From: an uncultured Clostridia bacterium
GTDB taxonomy: Bacteria > Bacillota > Clostridia > Oscillospirales > Acutalibacteraceae
Reading direction: 5' to 3'
DNA: 33,992 bases
NCBI GenBank assembly: GCA_946184295.1
Contig: CAMHEZ010000024.1
Coordinates: 1-33,992, forward strand
In this document: positions 22,861-31,559 of the stretch, one piece after another
Layout: every line of letters starts with the position of its first letter
Position numbering within the stretch: position 1 is the stretch's first letter
Position numbers and translations under genes: made by a program
Notes under the pieces: generated by a model
Database searches by the model: none
Seen by the model: the letters and a program-made list of their open reading frames with translations, nothing else
What the model was told of the DNA's origin: nothing

Positions 22861-23909
22861 TTTCCGCTATAGGCTTCGGCCGCTTCTTTGGCTTGTGCCT
22901 GCAAATCGACGTATTCCTCCAGACAGACGTGATTGACATACATATACGTCGCGTGGAAAATACCAACATAACGGATATGCCACGGTTCGTAGGCAATCCG
23001 GGTAATATCCTCCTTATCGGCGGGGTAGCGTATCACAAACCCGTATTTATGGGCATTCTCCGCCAGCCATGCGCCTTCAGGCGTTTGCAGGTAGTTGTGG
23101 TCGGTTGTGTTGTCGTTGCTCACGTCGATGGAATTGCCCAGCTGATGTTCGGAATTGCCGGGCGTCTGCGTGGTGTTGAGAGCAAGCACACGCGCCCGCT
23201 CGGAGGTATTGCCCGCCGCCATGTAGCTGCGCACGGCCGCGTTGTAAAGCTCGGCCTGCCGCGCATAGCTGCGGTAGGCGCTGATGATGTGCATACGGCT
23301 GCTGCCAAGCTCGGCCTGCATAGCCGCCAGCAGCTTCAGATAGGCATTGAAAGTCTCCTGTGACACATACAGCGTGTAGTAATTGGCCGCCACATACGCG
23401 GCAGGAATCTGTATCAGGTCGGCGGGCACGTCGTCAGCCGACAAAGTATGGTTGTAATTGGCGATGGGCAGCTCCTCATAATAGAGCGGCGGCAGCGTGC
23501 TGTCGGGCGGGAGCTGCCTGTACTGCGCGGTCACGCGGAGCGTCGCGCTGTGTTGTCCGGCTGTGACCCGTACGGTGGTGCGGCCGTTTTTCGCCGCGAC
23601 AATCTGCCCGTCCTCCACCTGCAATACCCCGTCGTCCTCCAGCTCCCAGACGTAGGACACCTTCGCGTCGGGGGGCTGACAGTTCGGCTGCGCTTCGAGC
23701 GCGTCCCCCACATAGACCAATACGCTGCGCTCGTCAAAATACACGCGCTGCAATTCGTTGTCGAGCTTCGCAATTGTCGCCCGTCCGCCCGGCATAGCCT
23801 GCCGCGCTACCACCAGTGCCATCACCACCGACAGCAGTCCGAACAGCGTCCGCTGCACTTGCAGCTTGGTCACGGTCATATAGCGTCCTTCACTTAACTT
23901 GATTTTCAT
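22851..23909 (-). CDS. D-alanyl-D-alanine carboxypeptidase, VanY/M15B family
   Basis: A 352-residue membrane-anchored peptidase with a membrane segment at about 21-36. A Big_2-like beta domain lies at about 80-128 (GQIVAAKNGRTTVRVTAG) and an M15B domain at about 180-318. Zinc and catalytic residues are visible: SEHQLGNSIDVS (H255, D262) and YEPWHIRYVG (E308, H311), with SAYRSYARQ before them. It trims the terminal D-Ala from peptidoglycan stem peptides. I set the start at the ATG at 23909 with GGGGG upstream, and a near-ideal promoter at 23937-23965 excludes the longer frame through the repeat. It is not next to van resistance genes, so a housekeeping wall role is likely. Confidence 0.92.
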   Translation of the reverse strand: MKIKLSEGRYMTVTKLQVQRTLFGLLSVVMALVVARQAMPGGRATIAKLDNELQRVYFDERSVLVYVGDALEAQPNCQPPDAKVSYVWELEDDGVLQVEDGQIVAAKNGRTTVRVTAGQHSATLRVTAQYRQLPPDSTLPPLYYEELPIANYNHTLSADDVPADLIQIPAAYVAANYYTLYVSQETFNAYLKLLAAMQAELGSSRMHIISAYRSYARQAELYNAAVRSYMAAGNTSERARVLALNTTQTPGNSEHQLGNSIDVSNDNTTDHNYLQTPEGAWLAENAHKYGFVIRYPADKEDITRIAYEPWHIRYVGIFHATYMYVNHVCLEEYVDLQAQAKEAAEAYSGNKE

Positions 23910-23936
23910 TGGCGTTTCGTCCCCCTTAACAGTATT

Positions 23937-23965
23937 ATTGTATTGGCAACGGCGGAATATGTCAA
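23937..23965 (-). promoter_or_regulatory. promoter of the VanY-type gene
   Basis: On the minus strand TTGACA, 17 bases, TACAAT. The -35 is the exact consensus. Confidence 0.85.
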
Positions 23966-23972
23966 GTGCAGA

Positions 23973-24157
23973 AAAGAATAAAGCGAGCGCATGTGAGCGC
24001 GGGAGTCGAGGAGGACTGGTCCTCCTGGCAGGTCTCGCTTTCGCTAGCGAAAGCTGGGGCAATCGCCCTTGCAGGGCCTGGGGCAGCGCCCCAGCAGGCA
24101 AGCGAAGCTTGCCGGGCAAGACGCGCCCGGACTAAAAACGCAGTCAGGCGCATACAG
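23973..24157 (-). repeat. interspersed palindrome-mosaic element, copy F
   Basis: Minus orientation: AAGCGAGCGCATGTGAGCGC on the left and CGCAGTCAGGCGCATAC on the right. It contains GCTTTCGCTAGCGAAAGC and GGGGCAGCGCCCC. It lies between the LCP gene end and the VanY promoter. Confidence 0.85.
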
Positions 24158-24161
24158 AAAA

Positions 24162-24197
24162 CCGACCCGTTCCCAAAAACAGCGGAAACAGGCCGGT
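24162..24197 (-). terminator. possible terminator of the LCP gene
   Basis: On the minus strand an imperfect stem, CCGGCCTGTTTCC with GGGAACGGGTCGG, followed by TTTTCT. Confidence 0.4.
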
Positions 24198-24205
24198 GTG
24201 AGAAT

Positions 24206-26218
24206 TTATCCGAGCGCGGCAGCCGTTGTGGTCGTAGTCGTGACAGCAGCCGTGGTCGTAGTAGTGGCTTTAGTAGTCTTCTTGGTAGTAGTCTTCTTGG
24301 TAGTCGTCTTCTTGGTAGTCGTCTTCTTGGTAGTCGTCTTTTTGGTGGTTGCCTTGGTCGTCGCCTTTGTCGTGGCGGCAGATGTGGCAGACGTAGTCGA
24401 AGAGCTTCCCGCGGCTGTAGTCGAAGAACCTTCTCCCGCCGTGGTGGTGGTCGTCGGCTCGTCATGCTTGGTGGTGACGTTGGAATTGGCGATGCCCTTG
24501 AGGTCGGGGAGGTAGATACCTCTGACTTCCTTGTTGTTGCCCTCATAGGTCATATCGTCGTCATAGATGAAGGCGGCGAGGAGCTTGGCGTTGACGCTGA
24601 GATTGGCGGCGAGCACTTCGTTGCCGTTGCTCATGTGCTGGGTGGAATAGCTGCCCTTGATGGGAATGGAAATCTGCGCGTTGTCATAGCCCATGATGGC
24701 GGCCGCCTCGGAGGCCAGACCCACCAGCTCGGCCTTGGTGAAGTCGGTGGTGACGTATTCGAGACAGGCGTAGCCGATGGAAATCAGGTCCATATAACTC
24801 AGGTCTTTCAGCTCGTTGATGATTTCGGTCAGCACCTTGCGCTGGCGCTTGGTACGGCCAAAGTCGGAGTCGATTTTTCGGATACGGGCATAGTTCAAGG
24901 CCTCGGCGCCGTTCATGTAATAGGTACCCTTGCCCTTTTCAAAGCGGGGGAAGTTGCCGTATTTCTCATGGTGACACATATAATTGGCCTCGGCGGAGGT
25001 CACGGTGATTTTAATGCCGCCCTTGCCGTTGAGCTTGCCGATTTTGTTGACCACCGTTTTGAACGCGGTGAAGTCAACGATGATGTATTTGTCCACGGTA
25101 ATACCGAGGTTGGCCTCGACGGTCTGCTTGAGCAGATCGACGCCGCCCACCGAGTAGGCCGAATTTAATCGGGTGCCGTATTTGCCTGGAATCTTGATAT
25201 AGAGGTCGCGCAGGAAGGAGGTCATTTTGATCTTCTTGTGCTTGCGGTCGATGGTGAGCATCATCATGGCGTCGGAGCGGCCGTCCTCGTCCATGGAGCG
25301 GCGGTCGCTGCCGATGAGCATGATATTTTCGATGTCCGCGTCGAACATCACCGCGTCGGGCAGTTCGATGGCGGAATCGTCAATGCCTTCGGCGGCCTCC
25401 TGCGCCTCCTTGTCGGCAGCGAGATTCTGCACCGAAAGCCCGCCGTTTTGATTGGCGGCAGTCTGCGCCGTTGCCACGAAATTCATACGGTTGAGCATCG
25501 CGCTGAAGGCCACGCCCATCAGCATGACAAACACCAGCAGCAGGCTGACTGTCGTCACCGACGCCTTCTGCCAGCGCTGCATGGGGCGCACGTTTTTGGA
25601 GCGGCGGCGGCGTTCCTTGGTCGCGCCGAGGTTGATGGCGGCGGCGTTGTCGCCCGCAATCTTGGGCACGAAGTATTCCACATCACGCACCACCGCGCCG
25701 CCCTTGTCCTTCTCGCGCCTGACAGTGGACGCGCCCGCGCTGCTGGCGCGGTAACGCTCGCTGAAGTCACGGCGGCTGCTGTAACGCGCTTCCATCGCGT
25801 CGGCCACGGTTTCGAGCAGCGGGGGCTGCTCATCTTCCGCCCACTCGCGGCGGCGGCGCTTCATAAACTTCCGCGAGCGCGTCTCGGGCTCGCTGCGGTT
25901 ATCTTCTTCGGGCTGTTCCTCCGCGTCGGGAAGGGACGTGTCATCGGCCTGCTGTGTCTGAGCCTGGGCCATCAGCCGCGCCTCACGGTATTCCGCCAGC
26001 GGATTGCTGAGCGGCGCATTCTCCACGCGTTTGCGCTCCCGGCGCAAATCCCGCCCGCTCCCCGCGTGACGGTTGATGCCGCGCTCGATGTAAATATGCG
26101 GCGCGGACGCTTCATTCATCTCCTGCCGCGCCTGACTTTCTTCCTGCCGGCGTACTTCCTGCATACGCCGCGAAAGCTCCACGCTCTCGTCCCTTGCAAT
26201 GTCGTTTCTTCTGTCCAA
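24206..26218 (-). CDS. LytR-CpsA-Psr (LCP) family protein with long cytoplasmic domain and Thr/Lys tail
   Basis: A 670-residue protein. It has a charged, probably disordered cytoplasmic region (1-218), one membrane segment (220-242) and an LCP domain (about 295-475). LCP landmarks are IMLIGSDRR, SDAMMMLTID, FLRDLYIKIPG and YARIRKIDSDFGRTKRQR. LCP enzymes transfer polyprenyl-linked wall polymers to peptidoglycan. A Thr-rich C-terminal tail from about 588 includes five 15-bp repeats encoding TTTKK. The start is a TTG at 26218, 13 bases after GGAG, and is uncertain; an in-frame ATG at codon 20 is the alternative. It follows the HEPN gene by 29 bases and is likely in one operon with MNT-HEPN. Confidence 0.88.
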   Translation of the reverse strand: MDRRNDIARDESVELSRRMQEVRRQEESQARQEMNEASAPHIYIERGINRHAGSGRDLRRERKRVENAPLSNPLAEYREARLMAQAQTQQADDTSLPDAEEQPEEDNRSEPETRSRKFMKRRRREWAEDEQPPLLETVADAMEARYSSRRDFSERYRASSAGASTVRREKDKGGAVVRDVEYFVPKIAGDNAAAINLGATKERRRRSKNVRPMQRWQKASVTTVSLLLVFVMLMGVAFSAMLNRMNFVATAQTAANQNGGLSVQNLAADKEAQEAAEGIDDSAIELPDAVMFDADIENIMLIGSDRRSMDEDGRSDAMMMLTIDRKHKKIKMTSFLRDLYIKIPGKYGTRLNSAYSVGGVDLLKQTVEANLGITVDKYIIVDFTAFKTVVNKIGKLNGKGGIKITVTSAEANYMCHHEKYGNFPRFEKGKGTYYMNGAEALNYARIRKIDSDFGRTKRQRKVLTEIINELKDLSYMDLISIGYACLEYVTTDFTKAELVGLASEAAAIMGYDNAQISIPIKGSYSTQHMSNGNEVLAANLSVNAKLLAAFIYDDDMTYEGNNKEVRGIYLPDLKGIANSNVTTKHDEPTTTTTAGEGSSTTAAGSSSTTSATSAATTKATTKATTKKTTTKKTTTKKTTTKKTTTKKTTKATTTTTAAVTTTTTTAAALG
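24271..24345 (-). repeat. five 15-bp tandem repeats encoding TTTKK in the LCP tail
   Basis: Units of the form TAGTCGTCTTCTTGG. In frame, so copy number can change without frameshift. Confidence 0.85.
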
Positions 26219-26247
26219 TGGCTTTCATTCGCTCCTTTCCGTTTTTT

Positions 26248-26694
26248 TCAATCGTTCTCCTCGTCATAGTCGTCGTGATAGTCGCCGTCATAAATGATGG
26301 AGCAGACATATTCATACAGCTCGCGGGTGACGTCGATTGTCTGGGAGAGCGTTTCGGCGTCAGGGGTCTGCCAGCGGTCGGAGGGATAGCGGCACTCGAT
26401 GTAATAGGGGTTCAGCACAGCGGCACGGGAGATGAACCGGCCGAAGGCGGAATTGAACTTGCAGGCCTGCCGCACGAGCCAGGACAGGTTATGGCCGTCC
26501 ATGCTGTTGCCGCTGACAAAGAGCAGATATGCCTTGAGCGTCTTTTCGATGGCCTGCTGACAGTGAAAACAGGCGGTATTCACACAGGTGCCGTCCTCGG
26601 CGAGCAGGAGCGCGGCGGCGAGGTCCTCGCTGGCGTACTCCATCCACTCGAAATAATGCCTGCTGTCACCCTTGCCGTGTCTATTCCGACTCAT
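26248..26694 (-). CDS. HEPN-domain protein
   Basis: A 148-residue helical protein of the HEPN (PF05168-like) family. The core is ACFHCQQAIEKTLKAYLLF with a following GHNLSWLVRQ. It overlaps the upstream nucleotidyltransferase gene by 14 bases. Toxic HEPN RNases carry R-X4-6-H. I find no such spacing anywhere in this protein, so RNase activity is doubtful. The C-terminus is a short acidic tail (DGDYHDDYDEEND). An LCP gene follows 29 bases later. Confidence 0.8.
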   Translation of the reverse strand: MSRNRHGKGDSRHYFEWMEYASEDLAAALLLAEDGTCVNTACFHCQQAIEKTLKAYLLFVSGNSMDGHNLSWLVRQACKFNSAFGRFISRAAVLNPYYIECRYPSDRWQTPDAETLSQTIDVTRELYEYVCSIIYDGDYHDDYDEEND

Positions 26695-26998
26695 AAAGCA
26701 CTACACCGCCGTTCTTAATGCCGCGACTGGCAAAGCTACACGGGTCTTCCATCAGCGAATCCCAGTGCTCACGGTTATACACCAGCACATCATACGGCAC
26801 GTCGCATTCCACATTCAGATAAATCTTCTGCTCGGTTTTGTAGCATTCGCTCTCGCTTTCATTCACAATCACGCACAGTTTGAAGCTCTCCAGCGCACCG
26901 TCAAGCGCGTATTTGGAGTGAAAAATCCATATCCGCACCGGTCTGACCAGCGCCGCGATCTCCTCGCAGACCTTCATGATGCGTTCGTCATAATGCAA
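26681..26998 (-). CDS. degenerate minimal nucleotidyltransferase (MNT-like) partner of HEPN
   Basis: A 105-residue protein in the usual MNT place before a HEPN gene. The region IWIFHSKYALDGALESFKLCVIV aligns with the MNT core where GS-X10-DxD is expected. GS has become HS (27-28), and the aspartates are replaced in ESFKL (37-41). The C-terminal part (CDVPYDVLVYNREHWD) keeps the fold pattern of the family. It is therefore probably catalytically dead. Start: TTG at 26998, eight bases after GGGAGG; the promoter at 27030-27058 rules out the longer frame. The ATG seven codons in is an alternative. Confidence 0.65.
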   Translation of the reverse strand: MHYDERIMKVCEEIAALVRPVRIWIFHSKYALDGALESFKLCVIVNESESECYKTEQKIYLNVECDVPYDVLVYNREHWDSLMEDPCSFASRGIKNGGVVLYESE

Positions 26999-27029
26999 GG
27001 CAGTTCCCTCCCTTTTGTCATCTCCTCCT

Positions 27030-27058
27030 ATTTTAGCAAATGATTGCAACTTTTTCAA
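27030..27058 (-). promoter_or_regulatory. promoter of the MNT-HEPN-LCP operon
   Basis: On the minus strand TTGAAA, 17 bases, TAAAAT. Two AGGAGG-like sites lie between it and the TTG start. Confidence 0.7.
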
Positions 27059-27097
27059 CAGATTCTCATGAAATTTACGTGAATTTGCCTGCGCCGG

Positions 27098-27264
27098 GTT
27101 CGCCTGACCTGTTCCTTTGTCCGGGCGCGTCTTGCTCGCAGGCCGTTGGCCTGCTCGTGGGGCCCTGCCCCACGCCCCGCAAGGGCGACTGCCCCAGCTT
27201 TCGCTGGCGAAAGCGGGACCTGCCAAAGGGGCCTACCCCTTTGGAAACCCGCGCTTCGCTAATT
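27098..27264 (+). repeat. interspersed palindrome-mosaic element, copy G
   Basis: From GTTCGCCTGACC to GAAACCCGCGCTTCGCTAAT. It includes GTGGGGCCCTGCCCCAC and a variant palindrome GCTTTCGCTGGCGAAAGC. With the MNT promoter, an orphan terminator and the pyrG promoter it accounts for the 459-base gap 26999-27457. Confidence 0.8.
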
Positions 27265-27285
27265 GTCATTTTCTTTAAAAAAACG

Positions 27286-27332
27286 GAGATTCGGTAAGGC
27301 GATGTGGTCAAATAGCCGAATCTCTTTTTTTT
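27286..27332. terminator. bidirectional hairpin between MNT and pyrG
   Basis: GAGATTCGG (27286-27294) pairs with CCGAATCTC (27316-27324), with A-run and T-run on the two sides. It lies upstream of the pyrG promoter, so it insulates pyrG rather than attenuating it. Confidence 0.75.
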
Positions 27333-27366
27333 GCGTTTTTTGGTAGATTTTTTGGGAGATTGTCTA

Positions 27367-27395
27367 TTGCAATACCGGGGGAAAAGTGTTAGAAT
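27367..27395 (+). promoter_or_regulatory. promoter of pyrG
   Basis: TTGCAA, 17 bases, TAGAAT. Leader of about 55 bases. I saw no clear reiterative-transcription G-run at the predicted start and no attenuator hairpin after it. Confidence 0.7.
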
Positions 27396-27457
27396 ATCCT
27401 AGTTATTGTTATGAGATTCAACAGTCAACACTTGAAAAATGAGGAGAGAGTTTTGTG

Positions 27458-29074
27458 ATGTCTACGAAATACATATTTGTCACAGGCGGCGTGGTTTCGG
27501 GTCTCGGCAAGGGCATTACGGCGGCTTCGCTGGGCCGGCTGCTCAAGGCCAGGGGCATGAAGGTCACCATGCAGAAGCTGGATCCGTATCTGAATGTGGA
27601 CCCCGGCACGATGAATCCCATTCAGCACGGCGAGGTCTTCGTCACCGACGACGGCGCGGAGACCGACCTTGACCTCGGCCACTATGAGCGCTTCATCGAC
27701 GAAAGCCTCAACAAGAGCAGCAACGCCACTTCCGGCAAGATTTATCACAATGTCATCTCCCGCGAGCGTCACGGCGATTACAACGGCGGCACCGTGCAGG
27801 TGATTCCCCACGTCACGCAGGAAATTATGAACGTGATCGCGGCGGGCAAGGAAGGTGTGGATGTGGCGCTGGTGGAAATCGGCGGCACAGTCGGCGACAT
27901 TGAGAGTCAGCCCTTCCTCGAGGCGATCAGGCAGTTCTCCACCACCGTGGGCAAAAACAACTGCCTGTTTATTCATGTGACGCTGCTGCCCTATCTCGCC
28001 GCCAGCAAGGAACACAAGACCAAGCCCACCCAGCATTCTGTCAAGGAGCTGCTGAGCATCGGCATTCAGCCGGATATCATCGTGCTGCGCTCCGAGCAGC
28101 CCTTCGACCCCAAAATTAAACAGAAAATCGCGCTTTTCTGCAACATCAGCCAGAAAAACGTCATCGCCAACCTCGACCTGCCGCTGCTCTATGAAGCGCC
28201 TCTCTTCCTTAAAAACGAAGGGCTCGACGAGTGCGTCTGCGACTACTTCGGCTTCGACGTGAACGGCAAACAGGATTTGTCCGACTGGATTGAGATGGTG
28301 GAAACCGCCAAGAACCTCAAGGAATCCGTCCGTATCGCGATGGTGGGCAAGTACACCGAGCTGCACGATTCCTATATCAGTGTCGTGGAGGCGCTCAAGC
28401 ACGGCGGCATCGGCAACAAGGTCGATGTGGATATCAAATGGGTGGAATCCGACACCATCACCGAAAGTACGGTGTTCAATATTCTCGGCGACGTGGACGG
28501 CATACTGGTACCCGGCGGCTTCGGCGACCGCGGCGTGGAGGGCATGATTATTGCCGCCAACTACGCCCGCACCAACAATATCCCCTATCTGGGCATTTGT
28601 CTGGGTATGCAGATCGCCATGATCGAATTTGCCCGCAACGTGCTGGACTATGAAGACGCCAACAGCGTGGAATTTAACCAGTACACCAATTACCCGGTGA
28701 TCGACCTGATGCCGGAGCAGCGCGAGGTCAAGGAGATGGGCGCGACGATGCGTCTGGGCAAATACCCCTGCAAGCTCAAGGAAGGTTCCAAGGTCGCGGC
28801 GTGCTACGGCGCGGAGCTGATCGAGGAACGGCACCGCCACCGCTATGAGGTCAACAACATTTACCGCGACAAGTACGAGGCCAACGGCCTGGTTTTCGCC
28901 GGTCAGTCGCCTGACGGTCACATCGTGGAAATGATCGAGCTGCCAGAGCATCTCTGGTATGTCGCGTGTCAGTTCCACCCCGAATTCAAGTCCCGTCCCA
29001 ACCGTCCCCACCCGCTGTTCAAGAGCTTTGTCGCTGCGGCCAAAATTTATCAGGACAAGTCCCACAAAGAATAA
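27458..29074 (+). CDS. pyrG: CTP synthase
   Basis: A 538-residue enzyme that makes CTP from UTP, ATP and glutamine. The N-terminal synthase domain opens with [17 protein letters not shown]. The C-terminal class I glutamine amidotransferase domain has the nucleophile in GICLGMQ (C381) and the His-Glu pair in [11 protein letters not shown]. Length is normal. The ATG at 27458 follows GAGGAGAGAG; the GTG one codon earlier is less likely. It stands after an insulating hairpin and before interspersed copy H and miaB. Confidence 0.97.
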   Translation: MSTKYIFVTGGVVSGLGKGITAASLGRLLKARGMKVTMQKLDPYLNVDPGTMNPIQHGEVFVTDDGAETDLDLGHYERFIDESLNKSSNATSGKIYHNVISRERHGDYNGGTVQVIPHVTQEIMNVIAAGKEGVDVALVEIGGTVGDIESQPFLEAIRQFSTTVGKNNCLFIHVTLLPYLAASKEHKTKPTQHSVKELLSIGIQPDIIVLRSEQPFDPKIKQKIALFCNISQKNVIANLDLPLLYEAPLFLKNEGLDECVCDYFGFDVNGKQDLSDWIEMVETAKNLKESVRIAMVGKYTELHDSYISVVEALKHGGIGNKVDVDIKWVESDTITESTVFNILGDVDGILVPGGFGDRGVEGMIIAANYARTNNIPYLGICLGMQIAMIEFARNVLDYEDANSVEFNQYTNYPVIDLMPEQREVKEMGATMRLGKYPCKLKEGSKVAACYGAELIEERHRHRYEVNNIYRDKYEANGLVFAGQSPDGHIVEMIELPEHLWYVACQFHPEFKSRPNRPHPLFKSFVAAAKIYQDKSHKE

Positions 29075-29088
29075 AGGTTGGTAATTAT

Positions 29089-29225
29089 GGGAGTCCAGGG
29101 GGTGCAGGCACCTCCTGGCAGGTCCAGGGCGGCGCCCTGGCGGGGCATGGGGCAGCGCCCCATGAGGGAGGCTTTAGCCGACCGAGCAGAACCAGCCAAG
29201 ATTATCAACGCAGTCAGGCGCATAC
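29089..29225 (-). repeat. interspersed palindrome-mosaic element, copy H
   Basis: A short copy, from TGGGAGTCCAGGGGG to CGCAGTCAGGCGCATAC. It contains CCAGGGCGGCGCCCTGG, GGGGCAGCGCCCC and the GAGGGAGGCTTTAGCCGACC module. It sits between pyrG and miaB, which are on one strand. Confidence 0.85.
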
Positions 29226-29246
29226 AAACAGGGAGATGAGAACCAC

Positions 29247-30668
29247 TTGACAGAAGAAAATAAAGCCGCCCGGATTGAGGAATACTGCCAGCTGGTGCGG
29301 TCGGTCATGGAGGCGCGGCTGGACGGCCGCACGCCGCTGGCCTTTACGCATACCTACGGCTGTCAGGGCAACGTGTCGGACGGGGAGCGCATCAACGGCA
29401 TGCTCGTCAAGATGGGCTTTGACTTCACCGACGACCCCGAAGCGGCCGATTTCATACTCTTCAATACCTGCGCCGTGCGGGAACACGCGGAGGACAGGGT
29501 GTTCGGCAACGTCGGCGCACTCAAGCACGTCAAGAACCGCAATCCCAAGCTCATCATCGCCCTGTGCGGCTGTATGGTGCAGCAGCAGAGCGTCGCGGAC
29601 AAAATCCGCACGAGCTATCCCCACGTCAACCTCGTCTTCGGCACGCACGTCATTCCCCGCTTCCCCGAGCTGCTTTACCGCACACTCACCGGCGGCAAGC
29701 GCGTGTTTGAGCTGTCGCAGGCCGACAGCGCCATCTGTGAAGATTTACCCGTGCGCCGCGACGGTAATTGCAAGGCGTGGCTGCCGATTATGTACGGCTG
29801 CGACAATTTCTGCACGTATTGCATCGTGCCGCACGTCAGAGGCCGCGAGAGAAGCCGCGACGCGGCGCATATCCTCGCCGAAGCCAAAGAACTGATTCAA
29901 GCCGGTTACAAGGACATCACGCTGCTGGGGCAGAACGTCAACAGCTACGCGGTCAAAAATTCCGTCAGCTCGGACGGCGAAGCGTGGAACTTCCCCAAGC
30001 TGCTGCGCAAAATCGACAGCATCGAGGGCGACTATGTGCTGCGCTTCATGACCAGTCACCCCAAGGACTGCACCGAGGAGCTGCTCACCGTCATGGCGGA
30101 GGGCAAACACACCGCCCATCACCTCCACCTGCCCTTCCAGTGCGGTTCCAACCGCGTCCTCAAGGCCATGAACCGCAAATATACCCGCGAAAAATATCTG
30201 GCGCTTGTCAGACTCGCCCGCGAGAAAATGCCGGATATCTCGCTGACCAGCGACATCATTGTCGGCTTCCCCGGCGAGACGTATGAGGAATTTTGTGAGA
30301 CACTCGACCTCGTGCGCGAAGTGAAATTCACGTCGCTCTTCACCTTCATCTATTCCCCCCGCGAGGGCACACCCGCCGCCAAGCTCCCAGACCCCGTTTC
30401 CCACGCGGAAAAAGCCAAGTGGATGCGGGAACTGCTCGACACGCAGGAGGCCATTGCCGCAAAGCGCTGTCAGGCCATGATGGGCACCCGTCAGCGGGTA
30501 CTCGTCGAGCAGGTGGACGAACGGGACGGACGGCTCATCTGCCGCACCGGCACCAACATCAATGTATGGTGCGAGGGAGACGCCTCTCTTGTCGGTTCTT
30601 TTGCGGAATGCGAGATTACCTCGGCACGCAACTGGGTGCTGGGGGGCAAGGTGATTTCCAATATGTAA
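29247..30668 (+). CDS. miaB: tRNA-2-methylthio-N6-dimethylallyladenosine synthase
   Basis: A 473-residue radical-SAM methylthiotransferase acting on A37 of tRNAs that read UNN codons. The N-terminal UPF0004 domain has the three cluster cysteines (TYGCQGN, NTCAVREHA, LCGCMVQQQ). The radical-SAM CxxxCxxC is C185, C189, C192. A TRAM domain closes the protein at about 400-470. The start is TTG at 29247 with GGGAGATGAG upstream. The next in-frame ATG is codon 17, which would cut the first strand. After the stop there is an 8-bp hairpin (30674-30697) without a T-run. Confidence 0.95.
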   Translation: MTEENKAARIEEYCQLVRSVMEARLDGRTPLAFTHTYGCQGNVSDGERINGMLVKMGFDFTDDPEAADFILFNTCAVREHAEDRVFGNVGALKHVKNRNPKLIIALCGCMVQQQSVADKIRTSYPHVNLVFGTHVIPRFPELLYRTLTGGKRVFELSQADSAICEDLPVRRDGNCKAWLPIMYGCDNFCTYCIVPHVRGRERSRDAAHILAEAKELIQAGYKDITLLGQNVNSYAVKNSVSSDGEAWNFPKLLRKIDSIEGDYVLRFMTSHPKDCTEELLTVMAEGKHTAHHLHLPFQCGSNRVLKAMNRKYTREKYLALVRLAREKMPDISLTSDIIVGFPGETYEEFCETLDLVREVKFTSLFTFIYSPREGTPAAKLPDPVSHAEKAKWMRELLDTQEAIAAKRCQAMMGTRQRVLVEQVDERDGRLICRTGTNINVWCEGDASLVGSFAECEITSARNWVLGGKVISNM

Positions 30669-30737
30669 TGAATGCGTGGGGATACATTCCCCCATGCTTA
30701 CATAAAAATTATTATCCAGTAAAGGAGACTCTTACTC

Positions 30738-31559
30738 ATGCAACAAGAAAAGAAGCCCATGGAAAAGAAGGCAAAGGTCATTGTCATCATCTCGACCATT
30801 GCTCTCATTCTCATCGCGATTTACATCGCCATCTACGCGCTGATTCACACCAAGGTTGTGGAAATCAACGAGTGGTTCCTGCCCAAGAACGCTGTCACCG
30901 GCGTGAGCCTTTCCAATTATCAGGGTCAGGTAGACATGGAGCAGCTCAAGGCGCAGGATATCCAGTTCGCGCTCATCAAGGCGACCGAAGGCACCACCAT
31001 CGTGGATAAGCGCTTTGCCGCCAACTGGGAGAATGCTCAGGCCGCCGGTCTGCCCGCCAGCGCCTATCACTTCTTCTCTTTCTCGAGCGAAGGCGCGACC
31101 CAGGCGCAGAATTACATCAACACCGTCGGCAGTCTCGACGGCAGAATGATTCCCGCCGTGGATATCCAGTACACCCAGAAGTACAGCCGCTACCACAACG
31201 CGCCTTCCAAGAAGAAGGTGCTGCGCGAGTTCACCACCTACCTCAACATCATTGAGAATTACTACGGCGTGAAGCCCATCATCTACACCGACAAGGAATT
31301 TTATGACGATTACCTCGACGGCGTGATCGACGGCTATGACCTCTGGGTCAGCAACTCCTTCCACCCCGCCTCCTGGGACGGCTGGAAAGACTGGACCATC
31401 TGGCACTACTGCCAGACTGACAACGTCAAGGGCTTCAAGGGCGATTACATCAACCTCAACGTGCTGGCCAATGACACCAAGCTCGCCGACCTGATGTATG
31501 TCGCGCCCGAAAAGCCGGTTTCCGACAGCGACATGGAGCCGGTCGAAGCCGAAGGCTAA
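30738..31559 (+). CDS. GH25 lysozyme-fold protein lacking most catalytic acids
   Basis: A 273-residue membrane-anchored protein with a hydrophobic segment at about 13-36 and a GH25 domain at about 53-250. The family pattern is clear: GVSLSNYQG, FALIKATEGTT, SAYHFFSF, LWVSNSF and GDYINLNV. Active GH25 enzymes have GxDxS, DxE and VDxN here. In this protein the first Asp is S57, the Glu of DxE is Q144 (CAG), and the last Asp is N239. Only D142 remains. It may bind peptidoglycan without cutting it. ATG at 30738 behind AAAGGAG. A heptamer array and interspersed copy I follow the stop. Confidence 0.85.
   Translation: MQQEKKPMEKKAKVIVIISTIALILIAIYIAIYALIHTKVVEINEWFLPKNAVTGVSLSNYQGQVDMEQLKAQDIQFALIKATEGTTIVDKRFAANWENAQAAGLPASAYHFFSFSSEGATQAQNYINTVGSLDGRMIPAVDIQYTQKYSRYHNAPSKKKVLREFTTYLNIIENYYGVKPIIYTDKEFYDDYLDGVIDGYDLWVSNSFHPASWDGWKDWTIWHYCQTDNVKGFKGDYINLNVLANDTKLADLMYVAPEKPVSDSDMEPVEAEG

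Noticed and set aside
22910..24119. An N-terminal extension of the VanY gene (70 codons) into interspersed copy F
   Set aside because: The near-consensus promoter at 23937-23965 lies inside the extension, and the added residues are translated repeat DNA. The same argument removes the extensions of the MocR, MNT and YlbF frames.
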